Positions 1 to 5,655 of a stretch of 5,655 bases of DNA are shown piece by piece. Below the pieces are notes generated by a model that was not told the origin of the DNA, did no database searches, and was given only the letters and a program-made list of their open reading frames with translations. Numbering within the stretch: the first letter of the stretch is position 1; the number at the start of each line of letters is the position of its first letter. A program made the translations under genes and the position numbers. Source of the DNA: Actinomycetospora sp. (lineage in GTDB: Bacteria > Actinomycetota > Actinomycetes > Mycobacteriales > Pseudonocardiaceae); contig JAICLN010000276.1 in NCBI GenBank assembly GCA_025925615.1, forward strand, positions 1 through 5,655, given 5' to 3'.

Positions 1-126
1 ACCGGACCGTCCGACCACGCACCCGTGATCGTCGACCTCGACGACGCGCCCGACGGCGACCTCGGTCCCGTCGTGCCGCCGCCGTCGCTGGGCGCGAACA
101 AGGGCCGTTCACGCAGGAAGGGCTGA
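1..126 (+). CDS. xth: Exodeoxyribonuclease III (AP endonuclease family), C-terminal end only
   Basis: Partial gene, with the 5' end outside the window. The frame starting at base 1 stays open for 41 codons and ends at TGA 124-126. It begins TGPSDHAPVIVDLDDAPDGD. The SDHAPV block is the C-terminal signature of the exonuclease III / endonuclease-exonuclease-phosphatase fold; its Asp-His pair (residues 5-6 here) is part of the active site, with His acting in phosphodiester hydrolysis. Enzymes of this family cut DNA at abasic sites and trim 3' ends in base excision repair. After the fold ends there is a Pro-rich, then basic tail (VVPPPSLGANKGRSRRKG), probably disordered. The exact subfamily is inferred from one motif: a different member of the phosphatase superfamily remains possible because only about 15% of the protein is visible. 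GTG or ATG starts inside this stretch were not considered because the motif would be lost. Confidence 0.75.
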   Translation, partial: TGPSDHAPVIVDLDDAPDGDLGPVVPPPSLGANKGRSRRKG

Positions 127-142
127 GGCAGCCCGCCGCACC

Positions 143-161
143 GGCCGGGCTCGGTCCGGCC
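143..161 (+). terminator. GC-rich hairpin after xth, candidate terminator
   Basis: GGCCGGG (143-149) can pair with TCCGGCC (155-161) around a 5-base loop, giving six Watson-Crick pairs and one G-U pair. It begins 16 bases after the xth stop codon. There is no T-run after it, so it is not a classical intrinsic terminator, although actinobacterial terminators often lack the T-run. It overlaps the palindrome GGCCATGGCC at 158-167, so the two structures compete. Function is inferred from position only; chance symmetry is easy in DNA this rich in G and C. Confidence 0.35.
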
Positions 162-167
162 ATGGCC
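158..167. repeat. 10-bp perfect palindrome
   Basis: GGCCATGGCC reads the same on both strands. It shares four bases with the hairpin at 143-161 and directly abuts the inverted repeat at 168-192, so positions 143-192 form a run of three symmetrical elements in a non-coding gap. A role in protein binding or RNA folding is possible, but a palindrome of this length made mostly of G and C is not strong evidence alone. Confidence 0.4.
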
Positions 168-192
168 CAACCGTGTCCGGTGGACATGGTTG
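168..192. promoter_or_regulatory. Inverted repeat, 11-bp arms with 3-bp spacer: candidate operator or terminator stem
   Basis: Left arm CAACCGTGTCC (168-178), spacer GGT (179-181), right arm GGACATGGTTG (182-192). The arms match at 10 of 11 positions, and the single mismatch becomes a G-U pair in RNA, so the transcript could form an uninterrupted 11-bp stem. The arms contain A and T positions that also match, so the symmetry is less likely to be a pure GC effect than its neighbours. It lies 42 bases after the xth stop and 95 bases before the chosen start of the MarR-like gene. MarR proteins bind inverted repeats as dimers and often control their own gene, so an operator is one reading; a terminator for xth is the other. 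The tight 3-base spacer would make a strained RNA loop, which slightly favours a DNA-binding site. Confidence 0.45.
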
Positions 193-287
193 CGGCGGGG
201 TGGTGGCCGCGGAGGGTCGTGAGCCGCGGGCGTCTCGGATCTGCCGAACCGCACGTGGGCGTACCGGCGAGCGCCCATGATCGGGCC

Positions 288-848
288 ATGGAGGACACCG
301 CACGCGCCCGGGACCGCGCGGTCGAGGAACTCGTGGACCTGGTCATGGACCAACTCGTCCCCGCGATCGGCTGGTACCGCACTCAGCTCGCCCACCGGCT
401 CGGGACCGGGCTCCCCGGGCTCGCGGTCCTCGAGGACGCCGGGCGGCGGCCGACGACGGCGGCGCGTGCGGCACTGCGGCTCGGGATGACCCCGAGCGCG
501 GCGACCAAGGTCATCAGGAAGTTGGAGTCGGACGGGCACGTGGTGCGAACGCCCAGCGGGACCCACGAGCAGGAGCTGCTGGTCGAGCTGCTGCCGCACG
601 CGTCCCGCGACCTGGTCCTCGGGCTCGTCCGGACGCATGTGCGGGGAACGGCGGCCCACGTCGTCTCGACTCTCGGGCTCACCTCGGAGGCCCGGTTGCG
701 GATCGCGGCCGAGACCCTCGTCCAGGTGGCGTGGGCGCTCGGCGGGGAGGCGTGGGAGATGGAGCACGTCGCGGCGAGACGGGCCCACACGGCGCGGCGG
801 GTGCGGGCGCGGCAACGGTCGGGGCGGCGCCCGCCGTGGGAGTGGTGA
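288..848 (+). CDS. MarR-like winged helix-turn-helix transcriptional regulator
   Basis: This is a 186-residue cytoplasmic DNA-binding protein, the usual size for MarR proteins or slightly above. An N-terminal amphipathic helical part (about 5-40) is followed by LPGLAVLEDAG (42-52), the equivalent of the MarR helix 2. Next come a helix-turn-helix (about 57-82) with recognition helix MTPSAATKVIRKLESDGHVV (67-86), a beta-wing (about 83-101) and a C-terminal helical dimerisation part (130-165). The wing TPSGTHEQELLVEL lacks the DxRR arginine pair of typical family members. The C-terminus is an Arg-rich tail (163-181) ending PPWEW. The start at ATG 288 was chosen because the protein here begins with family-like sequence; an in-frame ATG at 162 would add 42 residues of Trp/Arg/Pro-rich sequence that looks non-coding and would place the inverted repeat at 168-192 inside the gene. 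No clear ribosome binding site precedes 288, so a leaderless message is possible. Target genes and ligand are unknown. It is convergent with the helicase gene, with 4 bp between stops. Confidence 0.75.
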   Translation: MEDTARARDRAVEELVDLVMDQLVPAIGWYRTQLAHRLGTGLPGLAVLEDAGRRPTTAARAALRLGMTPSAATKVIRKLESDGHVVRTPSGTHEQELLVELLPHASRDLVLGLVRTHVRGTAAHVVSTLGLTSEARLRIAAETLVQVAWALGGEAWEMEHVAARRAHTARRVRARQRSGRRPPWEW

Positions 849-855
849 GGCCTCA
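846..855. repeat. Palindrome formed by two convergent stop codons
   Basis: TGAGGCCTCA is a perfect 10-bp palindrome. Its left TGA is the stop of the MarR-like gene, and its right TCA is the complement of the helicase TGA stop. Only GGCC separates the two genes. No stem-loop with longer arms and no T-run surrounds it, so no shared terminator is evident and the two transcripts probably overlap at their 3' ends. The symmetry may be a coincidence of two TGA stops around GGCC. Confidence 0.6.
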
Positions 856-3393
856 GACCGCGGGGAACGGGCCCACGTGGGTCACGTGCACGACCGCGGA
901 GCCGAGCTCGTCGGAGGCGTCGAGGTCGACGGTGGCGGTGATGCCCCAGTCGTGGTCGCCCTCGGGGTCGTCGAACACCTGGCGCACGGTCCAGGTCCTG
1001 CCGTGGTCGGTCACCCGGAACAGCGCCGGACCGCGGGCCTCGGGGCCGGCGCCGAGGGTGGGGTAGTCGGCGTAGTAGCGCTCCATCGCGTCGGCCCACT
1101 CGTCGGCCGAGGGGCCCTCGTCGCCGGACAGCTCCGCGAGGTCGGCGGGCCAGCGGCGCTCGAAGAGCTCCACGCGCCGGAAGAGCTCGTTGCGCACCAG
1201 GACCCGGAACGCGCGCTCGTTGCGGGTGACAGGAGGTGGCCCCTGGTCGACCGGGGCCGCGTCGGAGCCGGCGGCGTCCAGCGCTGTGCCCGAGATCCCG
1301 CCCTCCCCCGACAGCGTCTCCCACTCGTCGAGCAGCGAGGAGTCGGTCTGGCGGACGAGCTCGCCGAGCCAGGCGATGAGGTCGTCGAGGTCGTCCGTGC
1401 CGGCGGTCTCGGGGATGGTCTGGCGCAGCGCGCGGTAGGCGTCGGTGAGGTAGCGCAGGACGAGGCCCTCGGACCGCGCGATCTTGTAGTGCGAGACGAA
1501 CTCGACGAAGTTCATCGCCCGCTCGTAGAGATCCCGGACGACCGCCTTGGGGGAGAGCTCGGCGTCGCCGACCCACGGGTGGCCCTTGCGGTAGGTCTCG
1601 AACGCCGGCTCGAGCAGCTCGACCAGCGGCTTCGGCCAGGAGATCTCCTCGAGCCGCTCCATCCGCTCCTCGTACTCGATCCCCTCGGCCTTCATCGCGC
1701 CGACCGCCTCGCCGCGGGCCGCGTTCTCCTGGGCGCGCAGCACCTGCTTCGGGTCGTCCAGCGTCGCCTCGACCACGGACACGAGGTCGAGCGAGTAGGT
1801 CGGCGACTCGTCGTCGAGCAGCTCGAACGCGGCCAGCGCGAACGGCGAGAGCGGCTGGTTGAGCGCGAAGTCGACCTGGAGGTCGTCGACGAGCCGGACG
1901 GTGCGCCCGGCGTCGTCGGGGACCGTCAGCACCTCCACCACGTCGGCCTCGATGAGGCCGCGGAAGAGCTGGATCGCGCGCAGGATCAGCCGGCGCTGGG
2001 TGGGTCGGTCGGCGTGGTTGTCCTCGAGCAGGTGGCGCATGGCCGGGAAGTAGGGACCGGGGCGCTGCGCGACCTGCAGCAGCATCGCCGTCGTCACCCG
2101 CATCTGGCTGGTCAGCTGCTCGGGCTGCGCCTCGACGAGCTTCTCCATGGTGCGCTCGGACCAGGAGACGAACCCGTCCGGCGCCTTCACCCGCACCACG
2201 CGCCGCTGCTTCTTGACGTCGTCGCCGGCCTTGGCGAGACGCTTCGCGTTCTCCACCTCGTGCTCCGGCGCCTGCACGACGACGTAGCCCGCGACGTCGT
2301 AGCCCGCCCGGCCGGCCCGGCCGGCGACCTGGTGGAACTCCCGCGCCCGCAGGTGGCGCACGCGCTGGCCGTCGAACTTCGTCAGCGCGGTGAACAGCAC
2401 CGTGCGGATGGGGATGTTGATCCCGACGCCGAGGGTGTCGGTGCCGCAGATGAGCTTGAGCAGCCCGGCCTGGGCGAGGGTCTCCACGAGCCGGCGGTAC
2501 TTGGGGAGCATCCCGGCGTGGTGCACGCCGATGCCGTGGCGGACGAGCCGCGAGAGCGTCTTCCCGAAGCCCGCGGTGAACCGGAACGAGCCGATGAGCT
2601 CGGCGATCTGCTCCTTCTGGGCCTTCGTCGTGACGTTCAGGCTCATCAGCGCCTGCGCCTGCTCGATCGCGGCCGCCTGCGTGGTGTGCACGATGTAGAC
2701 CGGCGCCTGCTGCCCGGTGATCAGCTCGGAGATCGTCTCGTGCAGCGGGGTGGTCGACCAGCGGAACGACAGCGGCACCGGGCGCTCGGTGTGCGCGACG
2801 ACGGCGGTCTCGCGCCCCGTGCGTCGCGTCAGGTCCTCCTGGAAGAACGAGACGTCACCGAGCGTGGCCGACATCAGCAGGAACTGGCACTGCGGCATCT
2901 CGACGATCGGGACCTGCCAGGCCCAGCCGCGGTCGGGGTCGGCGTAGAAGTGGAACTCGTCCATGATCACCTGGCCGACGTCGGCCGCGGCGCCCTCACG
3001 CAGCGCCCAGTTGGCCAGGACCTCGGCGGTGCAGCAGATGACCGGCGCCTCGGGGTTGACCGCGGCGTCGCCGGTGAGCATGCCTACGTTGGCGTAGCCG
3101 AGCTGCGCGCCGAGGGCGAAGAACTTCTCGCTGACCAGCGCCTTGATCGGCGCGGTGTAGACGCTGCGCTCGCCGCGGGCCATCGCCGCGACGTGGGCGC
3201 CCAGGGCGATGAGCGACTTCCCCGAGCCGGTGGGGGTCGAGACGATGACGTTCGCGCCGGTCACCAGCTCGATGAGCGCCTCGGCCTGGGCCGGGTAGAG
3301 CTCCAGCCCGCGCTCGGCCGCCCAGGCGGAGAAGCCCTCGAAGAGGTCGTCGGGGTCGGCGCCGGATGCGGGGAGGAGGGTCGGGGTGCTCAT
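853..3393 (-). CDS. Ski2-like DExH-box helicase with C-terminal DUF3516 region
   Basis: This 846-residue, ATP-driven superfamily 2 nucleic-acid helicase is probably an RNA helicase. All core motifs are present: YPAQ (33-36, Q-motif-like), TPTGSGKS (53-60, motif I, ATP binding), TAPIKALVSEK (80-90, Ia), GMLTGD (104-109, Ib), DEFH (145-148, motif II, Mg2+ and ATP hydrolysis), SAT (175-177, III), VYIVHTT (232-238, IV), HHAGMLP (291-297), GTDTLGVGINIP (317-328, V) and QVAGRAGRAG (355-364, VI). HHAGMLP and the GRAGR form of motif VI are typical of the Ski2/Mtr4/HelY group. The second half, about 400-846, matches the actinobacterial helicases annotated DUF3516; it is helical and rich in acidic residues, with a low-complexity linker (about 720-745), and its function is unknown. 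It is distinct from HelY-type proteins by this C-terminal half. The gene starts at ATG 3393, 31 bp after the transporter stop. Its ribosome site is weak: a G-run sits only 2 bases from the ATG, and GGGGAC lies 11 bases away. No frameshift is seen. Family assignment is firm; substrate is not known. Confidence 0.93.
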   Translation of the reverse strand: MSTPTLLPASGADPDDLFEGFSAWAAERGLELYPAQAEALIELVTGANVIVSTPTGSGKSLIALGAHVAAMARGERSVYTAPIKALVSEKFFALGAQLGYANVGMLTGDAAVNPEAPVICCTAEVLANWALREGAAADVGQVIMDEFHFYADPDRGWAWQVPIVEMPQCQFLLMSATLGDVSFFQEDLTRRTGRETAVVAHTERPVPLSFRWSTTPLHETISELITGQQAPVYIVHTTQAAAIEQAQALMSLNVTTKAQKEQIAELIGSFRFTAGFGKTLSRLVRHGIGVHHAGMLPKYRRLVETLAQAGLLKLICGTDTLGVGINIPIRTVLFTALTKFDGQRVRHLRAREFHQVAGRAGRAGYDVAGYVVVQAPEHEVENAKRLAKAGDDVKKQRRVVRVKAPDGFVSWSERTMEKLVEAQPEQLTSQMRVTTAMLLQVAQRPGPYFPAMRHLLEDNHADRPTQRRLILRAIQLFRGLIEADVVEVLTVPDDAGRTVRLVDDLQVDFALNQPLSPFALAAFELLDDESPTYSLDLVSVVEATLDDPKQVLRAQENAARGEAVGAMKAEGIEYEERMERLEEISWPKPLVELLEPAFETYRKGHPWVGDAELSPKAVVRDLYERAMNFVEFVSHYKIARSEGLVLRYLTDAYRALRQTIPETAGTDDLDDLIAWLGELVRQTDSSLLDEWETLSGEGGISGTALDAAGSDAAPVDQGPPPVTRNERAFRVLVRNELFRRVELFERRWPADLAELSGDEGPSADEWADAMERYYADYPTLGAGPEARGPALFRVTDHGRTWTVRQVFDDPEGDHDWGITATVDLDASDELGSAVVHVTHVGPFPAV

Positions 3394-3424
3394 CGCCCCC
3401 CATTGTCCCCGGTGGTGGGGATGA
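3394..3424 (-). other. 31-bp gap between transporter and helicase genes
   Basis: This short spacer contains no convincing promoter and no terminator. The only symmetry is CCCC (3407-3410) with GGGG (3417-3420), a 4-bp stem that is too weak to stop transcription. The simplest reading is that the helicase can be transcribed together with the transporter and ligI. A promoter for the helicase inside the 3' end of the transporter gene cannot be excluded by eye. Confidence 0.45.
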
Positions 3425-4813
3425 TCAGGCGGACGCGGGGCTGGGTGACCCGGAGGCAGGTGTCCGGTCGAGGGGACGCTTACGGGTCCGCGGGCCGAAG
3501 GCGGCCACCACGAGGGCGCCGACGACCCACGTGCCGGCGATGAAGACGAACACGCTCTGGTAGCCCGACCCGGTGTAGAGCGCGGCGATGACCAGCGGGC
3601 CGGCGGCGTTGGAGAGCCGTCCGACGCCGTAGGAGATCCCGGTGCCCAGCGAGCGGGTGCGGGTGTCGAAGAGCTCGGGGGAGTAGGCGTAGGCCAGCGC
3701 GGTGTAGCCGCGCTCGATCATGTTCACGAGGAACCCGAAGACGACGATGAGCACCGGGTCGAACGTCAGGCCGTAGAGCAGGCCGAAGACGCCGATGAGC
3801 GCGCCGAACACCGCGAGGCACCACTTGCGCTCGAGCCGGTCGGTGACCGCGGCGGCCAGCAGGCAGCCCAGCGGGGCGCCGACGGTGGAGAGGGCGACGT
3901 AGAAGATCGAGTTCCCGACGCTGAAGCCCTGCTTGGCCAGCAGCGTCGGGGCCCAGCTGGAGTAGCCGAAGAACCCGATGGTCTGGGTGACCCACAGGAC
4001 GCAGAGCAGCAGCGTCGGCAGCAGCGCCTTCCGGCGCAGGAGCAGCCGCCAGCGGGGCTCGCCGTCGTCGGCGACGGTCGGGATCGGGCTCGTCGCCGCC
4101 GCGGGGGCGGGCAGCGGCCCGCACTCGGCCTCGACGCGGGCCTCGATCCCGCGCAGCACCTCGTCGGCCCGCTCTGCCTCGCCGCGGTTCTCCAGCCAGC
4201 GGGGCGACTCGGCGAGGTGGCGCAGGAAGAACACGAACACCAGCCCGAGCGCGCCCCAGAGGTAGACCAGGCGCCACGTCCAGTCCGCGGCCGGCACGAG
4301 GGCGCTGGCGATGAAGCTGGTCGCGGGCGTGCCGCAGATGCCGATCGCGATGGCGTAGGCCTGGTACTTCCCGCGCGTCGCGGCCGGGAAGAGCTCGGAC
4401 AGGTAGATGACCGCGACGACGGTCATGGCGGCGAGTCCGGCCGAGGTGAGGAAGCGGAGGACGCCGAGCGAGACGACGTCCCACGAGAACACCGACACCA
4501 GGGAGAACAGGCCGAAGAAGATCGTCGTCGAGGCGAGGGCCTTCTTGCGCCCCACGCGGTCGGCCAGCGCGCCGGCGACGATCGAGCCGAGGAACATCCC
4601 GACGAACGACGTCGAGGTGACGTAGGCGACCTGGTTCACCGTGACGCCCCAGAGCTTGATCAGCCGGGGGGCGGTGACGGCGAAGGTGTTGATGTCGGCG
4701 AACTCGAAGAAGTACGCGAACGACACCGCGACCAGGGTGATCTTGTGGAAGCGGCTGATCGGGAGCCGGTCGAGCCGCTGCTGGGCGCTCGGCGTCGCGA
4801 GGGGGGTGCTCAC
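3425..4813 (-). CDS. Major facilitator superfamily transporter, likely aromatic-acid or PDC-type metabolite:H+ symporter
   Basis: This 462-residue inner-membrane protein has about 12 hydrophobic helices in two six-helix halves. Evidence: RLPISRFHKITL (16-27) just before helix 1, as in many metabolite:H+ and sugar-type carriers; membrane acidic residues E37 and D40 in FFEFADINTF, where related symporters carry a conserved Asp; motif A GALADRVGRKK (81-91) in the loop between helices 2 and 3; LSELFPAATRGKYQAY (138-153); and ESPRWL (202-207) after helix 6. The central cytoplasmic loop (about 208-262) contains an Ala/Pro-rich stretch. The second half repeats the pattern more weakly: TDRLERK (324-330) replaces motif A, and SPELFDTRTRSLGTG (378-392) mirrors the first-half SELFP motif. 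The start is GTG 4813, overlapping the ligI stop by 4 nt and preceded by a strong AGGAGGT site. Substrate is inferred only from coupling to ligI: PDC, protocatechuate or a related carboxylate is plausible. The protein family itself is certain. Confidence 0.9.
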   Translation of the reverse strand: MSTPLATPSAQQRLDRLPISRFHKITLVAVSFAYFFEFADINTFAVTAPRLIKLWGVTVNQVAYVTSTSFVGMFLGSIVAGALADRVGRKKALASTTIFFGLFSLVSVFSWDVVSLGVLRFLTSAGLAAMTVVAVIYLSELFPAATRGKYQAYAIAIGICGTPATSFIASALVPAADWTWRLVYLWGALGLVFVFFLRHLAESPRWLENRGEAERADEVLRGIEARVEAECGPLPAPAAATSPIPTVADDGEPRWRLLLRRKALLPTLLLCVLWVTQTIGFFGYSSWAPTLLAKQGFSVGNSIFYVALSTVGAPLGCLLAAAVTDRLERKWCLAVFGALIGVFGLLYGLTFDPVLIVVFGFLVNMIERGYTALAYAYSPELFDTRTRSLGTGISYGVGRLSNAAGPLVIAALYTGSGYQSVFVFIAGTWVVGALVVAAFGPRTRKRPLDRTPASGSPSPASA

Positions 4814-5655
4814 CGGTCGACCTCCTCGGGCCAGTAGAGCCGCATCGGGTTGTCGACCAGGAGGCGATGCTGCGCCTGCGGGGTCGGCGCGACGTGCGGG
4901 ATGTGGTCGACGAGCAGGCCGTCGTCGGGCATGTGGTCGGTCAGGTTGGGGTGGGGCCAGTCGGTGCCCCAGAGCACGCGGTCGCCGAACTCGTCGACGA
5001 CGCGGCGGGCGAAGGGCACGACGTCGCGGTAGGCGTTCCGCTCGCCGCCCACGGCCGGGGGACCGGTCACGGAGAGGCGCTCCGGGCAGCTGACCTTGAC
5101 CCAGACGTCGTGCCGGTCGACGAAGCGCAGGAAGTGGGAGAAGGCGCCGTCGACGTCGCGGGTGACGTCGGGCCGCCCCATGTGGTCGACGACCAGCGGG
5201 ACGGGCAGCCCAGCGAGGACCCCCTCGAGCTCGTCGAGCTCGTCGGCCTCGAAGTAGACGAGGGCGTGCCAGCCCAGCGGCGCGATCTTCGCGGCGATGA
5301 CGGTGAGGTCCTCGGCCGGTGCGGCGTCGACCAGGCGCTTGAGGAAGTTGAACCGCACCCCGCGGACGCCGGCCTCGTGCAGCTCCGCGAGCTGCGCGGT
5401 GGTGACGCCCGGGCGCACGGTGGCGATGCCGCGGGCCCGGTCACCCGCCGCGCGGACGGCGTCGACCATCGCGCGGTTGTCGGCGCCGTGGCACGTCGCC
5501 TGCACGACGACGGTGCGGGTCACCCCGAGGTGGTCGCGCAGCGCGAACAGCTCCGCGCGCCCGGCGTCGGTCGGGGTGTACTTCCGCTCGGGGGCGTAGG
5601 GGAAGACGTCCCCGGGCCCGAAGACGTGGCAATGCGCGTCGACGGCGCCCGGGGG
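4810..5655 (-). CDS. ligI: 2-pyrone-4,6-dicarboxylate lactonase (LigI-type amidohydrolase), 5' end cut off
   Basis: Partial gene: 281 codons plus stop, running off the right edge; probably about 10-25 N-terminal residues are missing. The enzyme hydrolyses the lactone 2-pyrone-4,6-dicarboxylate to 4-carboxy-2-hydroxymuconate / oxalomesaconate in the protocatechuate/gallate 4,5-cleavage pathway, in the cytoplasm. It belongs to the amidohydrolase TIM-barrel family COG3618. Visible residues, counted from the right edge: GAVDAHCHVFGP with the HxH pair (8, 10), FPYAPERKYTP (18-28), QATCHGADN (52-60), GVRFNFLKR (99-107), VDHMGRPD (156-163), CPERL (190-194), WGTDWPHPN (229-237, with the catalytic Asp 232) and NPMRLYW (269-275). 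These blocks match the characterised Sphingomonas LigI as I recall it, over the whole length. LigI is known to work without a metal despite the HxH motif. The GTG at 5523 is not the start: the family-specific N-terminal blocks lie upstream of it in the same open frame. The gene overlaps the transporter by 4 nt. Confidence 0.9.
   Translation of the reverse strand, partial: PPGAVDAHCHVFGPGDVFPYAPERKYTPTDAGRAELFALRDHLGVTRTVVVQATCHGADNRAMVDAVRAAGDRARGIATVRPGVTTAQLAELHEAGVRGVRFNFLKRLVDAAPAEDLTVIAAKIAPLGWHALVYFEADELDELEGVLAGLPVPLVVDHMGRPDVTRDVDGAFSHFLRFVDRHDVWVKVSCPERLSVTGPPAVGGERNAYRDVVPFARRVVDEFGDRVLWGTDWPHPNLTDHMPDDGLLVDHIPHVAPTPQAQHRLLVDNPMRLYWPEEVDR
4820..4826 (-). promoter_or_regulatory. Strong ribosome binding site for the transporter, inside the ligI 3' end
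   Basis: On the minus strand, AGGAGGT lies 6 bases before the GTG start at 4813. It is a near-perfect Shine-Dalgarno match and settles the start choice. It sits within the last codons of ligI, and the GTG shares bases with the ligI TGA stop (GTGA, 4813-4810). Together these indicate translational coupling of enzyme and transporter. Confidence 0.85.

Noticed and set aside
162..287. N-terminal extension of the MarR-like protein from ATG 162
   Set aside because: The extra 42 residues look like translated non-coding DNA, have no ribosome site, and cover the inverted repeat; the family-like sequence begins at 288.
872..888. CCCACGTGGG palindrome and a second CACGTG close by, possible binding sites
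   Set aside because: They fall in the last codons of the helicase and are explained by coding for the HVTHVG stretch with preferred GC-rich codons.
383..1576. A 397-codon minus-strand frame across the end of the helicase and the regulator
   Set aside because: Arg/Pro/Ala-rich shadow in a different frame from the helicase; it crosses two better-supported genes and shows no family signature.
637..3543. A 968-codon open frame on the plus strand opposite the helicase
   Set aside because: Its composition (runs of Arg, Gly, Leu, Glu, Val, Asp and His) is typical of the antisense reading of a GC-rich gene, it has no recognisable domain, and the opposite strand encodes a complete helicase with all motifs.
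3391..4813. Similar N-termini MSTP of transporter and helicase as a sign of duplication or a shared leader
   Set aside because: The similarity is limited to the first few codons; GTG/ATG-AGC-ACC starts are very common in actinobacteria and the proteins are unrelated.
4217..4837. A 206-codon plus-strand frame opposite the transporter
   Set aside because: Charged, low-complexity antisense shadow of a membrane-protein gene; the minus strand has a strong ribosome site and clear transporter motifs.
1..5655. Defence system, toxin-antitoxin, CRISPR or mobile-element interpretation, given a helicase next to a regulator
   Set aside because: No nuclease, methylase, transposase, integrase, repeat array or toxin-like gene is present; the helicase belongs to a chromosomal actinobacterial family and its neighbours are catabolic.

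Overview
This is a 5.7 kb stretch of very GC-rich chromosome. The strong G/C bias at third codon positions, GTG starts and the actinobacteria-type gene content suggest a high-GC actinobacterium. A Pseudonocardia-like member of the Pseudonocardiales is a guess only. No phage, insertion sequence, CRISPR array, tRNA or rRNA is visible.

Layout. Positions 1-126 (+) hold the last 41 codons of an exonuclease III-type (xth) gene. Positions 127-287 are non-coding and carry three adjacent symmetrical elements (143-161, 158-167 and 168-192) that look like a terminator and/or an operator. Positions 288-848 (+) encode a MarR-like winged-helix regulator. It converges on the next gene with only 4 bp between stop codons, and the two stops form a 10-bp palindrome. 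On the minus strand, in transcription order from the right edge, lie three genes: a 2-pyrone-4,6-dicarboxylate (PDC) hydrolase, LigI type (4810 to beyond 5655, 5' end cut off); a 12-helix major facilitator transporter (3425-4813), coupled to ligI by a 4-nt GTGA overlap; and, 31 bp further on, a Ski2-like DExH helicase with a C-terminal DUF3516 region (853-3393).

How the genes may work together. LigI and the transporter almost certainly form one transcription and translation unit. They suggest uptake of an aromatic-derived acid and hydrolysis of PDC, an intermediate of protocatechuate/gallate breakdown through 4,5-cleavage. The rest of such a pathway would lie to the right of the window. The helicase is a housekeeping-type RNA helicase with no obvious link to catabolism; it may simply be read through from the catabolic genes or have its own promoter. 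The MarR-like protein might control itself or nearby genes, but nothing in the sequence ties it to the ligI unit.

Overall this is mostly an ordinary region. The points most worth checking are the unstudied DUF3516 half of the helicase, the ligI-transporter pair in an actinobacterium, and the strong inverted repeat ahead of the regulator. I see no clear new system.
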